Shown: piece by piece, positions 62,603 to 64,000 of the stretch
How positions within the stretch are numbered: the stretch's first letter is position 1
Layout of the letters: each line of letters starts with the position of its first letter
From: Yersinia pekkanenii
GTDB lineage: Bacteria; Pseudomonadota; Gammaproteobacteria; Enterobacterales; Enterobacteriaceae
Length of the DNA: 64,000 bases
Assembly (NCBI RefSeq): GCF_001152565.1
Contig: NZ_CQAZ01000003.1
Location: 124,001-188,000, forward strand
Reading direction: 5' to 3'
Position numbers and translations under genes: made by a program
Notes under the pieces: generated by a model
The model's database searches: none
What the model was told of the DNA's origin: nothing
What the model saw: only the letters and a program-made list of their open reading frames with translations

Positions 62603-62901
62603 CGTTTCATCCTGAGATTATTGACCATCGAGAGCGAATTCTAGCCGGATGTGTATTCCATTCCAACCTGCATTTATCGGCCTCTATCGTGGCCCACGAA
62701 ATCGACAAATCACCCCCACGGAATCACCACCGCCGATTATGGCCAACTCGCTCTTGGGGCATTGCTCATAACTGCCTTGGGCGGAGTTACAAGCGATGAC
62801 TCGTTACTTTTTTCCATTTATCTGCTCCATAGTTAAAAATATCTGCATTTGCTGTTATGGGTTCGATGTCCAACACGGACATAACCGACTGTGTTGAATG
62901 G
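62603..62901. other. Spacer before the repeat array
   Basis: About 300 bases; a 61-codon frame at 62651-62836 has no ribosome site or family resemblance and I do not call it. Contains the promoter of the minus-strand gene. Confidence 0.4.
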
Positions 62902-63888
62902 GTTGGTTCTGGCAATGTGGTCAGCAACGGAGCTTGATCATGGCCGATATTGCCCCTCAACCGATGGCTGTGCTACAAGCACGGCGTTACCCATGGTGCC
63001 CGGTGCCGCTGGCGATGCGGTCAGTGCCGGAACCTGAGTCATGCTCGATGTTGTCCCTCAACCAATGGCTGTACTGCAAGCCCGGCGTTACCCACGATGT
63101 CCGGTGCTGGCAAGGAGGAGTCATGCGACCGCTACCTGACCTCCGGGTGACAATGATCTCGGTGTGACTCTGTTGAGCAATGAAGATCGGGGTTCCCTGG
63201 TGCGGTAATGGGCGTTGTTCGTCAATGCCAGTGGCGGGGCCGGAACTGGCGAGGCAGTCAGCAACGGAACCAGGTTATGGCCGATGTTGCCCCTCACTGA
63301 TGGTTACGCTGCAAGCCCGGTGTTACCCATGATGCCTGGCGCTGGTAAAGAGGCTTGAGTCATGTGACCGCCACCTGACGCCCGAGAGACAATGACCCTG
63401 TTGAACAGTCAAAAACGGGTTATCTGGTGCGGCAATTGTCGCTGTTCGCCAGGGGTGCCAGTGGTGGGCTGGTACTGGCGAGGTGGTCAGTGCCGGAACC
63501 CGAGTCATGCTCGATGCTGCACCCTCAACCGATGATTACGCTGCAAGCCCGGTGTTACCCATGATGCCCAGCGCTGGCGATTACAGCGGTGCTGAATATT
63601 CGGTCTGGCGGGACTGGCAAGATGTTATGACTGATGCAACTTCCTCAACCGATGGTTGCGCTGCAAGCCCAGGCGCTACCGGTGATGCCTGGTGTCGCTG
63701 GCAATGAAGTCAGTAATGGAACCCGGTCATGCCGATGCTGCTTCCTCATCTGATGGCTGCGCTGCGAGCCCGGCGTTACCCATGATGCCAGGTGCTGACG
63801 GTTCCCGTGGTGCCTTGTGCTGATGGTTCCTGTGGTGCCGCTGGCGAGGTAGTCAGCAACGGAACTAGGTTATGGTCGATACCATCGT
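62902..63888. repeat. Degenerate GC-rich tandem-repeat array
   Basis: The motif CTGCAAGCCCGGYGTTACCC recurs at 62973, 63074, 63309, 63541, 63661 and 63762 (spacing 101, 235, 232, 120, 101). A second motif, GTCAGYRMCGGAAC followed by ATG and CGAT, precedes most copies (62918, 63019, 63254, 63483, 63703, 63850). The two 232-235-bp units align over their full length; the short ones are internally deleted. No long open frame crosses the array on either strand. In one + phase the copies read like APSTDGCAASPALPMMPGAG, so it may be a decayed repeat protein gene. Confidence 0.8.
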
Positions 63889-63920
63889 CGCTGCGACGCG
63901 CTCAGACTATCTGCGAACAA

Positions 63921-64000
63921 ATGAATAATACCGCTCGTAATGCTATCCCCGCCACGTCAGCCCGCTTTATGCGGCTGGGTTTGAGTGTAACGCACTGTCT
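63921..64000 (+). CDS. Start of an unidentified gene
   Basis: ATG 63921 opens a frame without stop to the window edge (MNNTARNAIPATSARFMRL...). Only 26 codons are visible, with basic and polar residues followed by GLSV, so identity cannot be given. No strong ribosome site (ACAA precedes). Confidence 0.35.
   Translation, partial: MNNTARNAIPATSARFMRLGLSVTHC

Noticed and set aside
62651-63707. Several 60-95-codon frames in the repeat zone
   Set aside because: They change phase between repeats and show no consistent coding pattern; treated as one repeat array.

Overview
The window is a Yersinia chromosome segment. The gene order cof, decR, mdlAB, glnK-amtB, tesB, ybaY, atl, ffs, hha/tomB-type genes, acrBAR, mscK, ybaM, priC, ybaN, apt, dnaX, ybaB, recR, htpG, adk, hemH, [polysaccharide cluster], gsk, ybaL, fsr, ushA, ybaK, chiX, ybaP, copA is the enterobacterial backbone. 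The 67-residue Hha-family protein reads as YmoA, and the hemH-gsk interval is the Yersinia O-antigen/outer-core locus. The polysaccharide genes at the gsk end (WecA-type transferase, WbpM-type dehydratase, GT4, Gne-type epimerase) resemble the outer-core cluster of Y. enterocolitica O:3. The species cannot be fixed from sequence reading alone.

Layout. 1-10287: housekeeping, with a sigma54/NtrC-controlled glnK-amtB operon, ending in the SRP RNA. 10288-12514: ymoB-ymoA, one unknown AT-rich gene and over 1 kb of non-coding DNA. 12515-15724: a zinc module of a new 48-residue membrane ORF, an ABC importer (ATPase, permease, binding protein) and the zinc-free ribosomal protein paralogues L36 and L31, with a Zur-type palindrome at each outer end. 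15725-26947: AcrAB pump with AcrR and its operator, a DsrE-like gene broken by an amber codon, MscK, YbaM, PriC, YbaN. 26948-29755: apt, then a decayed polymorphic-toxin gene whose last codons overlap an apparently intact Tsi6-like immunity gene. 29756-36798: dnaX (with its frameshift signal), ybaB-recR, heat-shock htpG, adk, hemH.

36799-50561: a JUMPstart/ops element, then a glycan cluster: Wzx flippase, GT11 fucosyltransferase, GT2, GDP-L-fucose pathway (gmd, fcl, manC, manB), WecA-like initiating transferase, WbpM-like dehydratase, GT4 and an epimerase with a HexNAc-type gate residue. No Wzy polymerase or Wzz is present, so the likely product is a single fucosylated oligosaccharide (outer core) and not a polymer. 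50562-62222: gsk to copA, with the ChiX sRNA between ybaK and ybaP, ERIC-like repeats and a CueR operator. 62222-64000: an unknown gene, a roughly 1-kb degenerate tandem-repeat array with no gene assignable, and the start of another gene.

The most unusual items are the tandem-repeat array (62902-63888), the toxin/immunity remnant (27716-29117), the 48-residue ORF opening the zinc operon, the apparent frameshift-termination site in copA at the place used in E. coli to make CopA(Z), and the polymerase-less fucose cluster.
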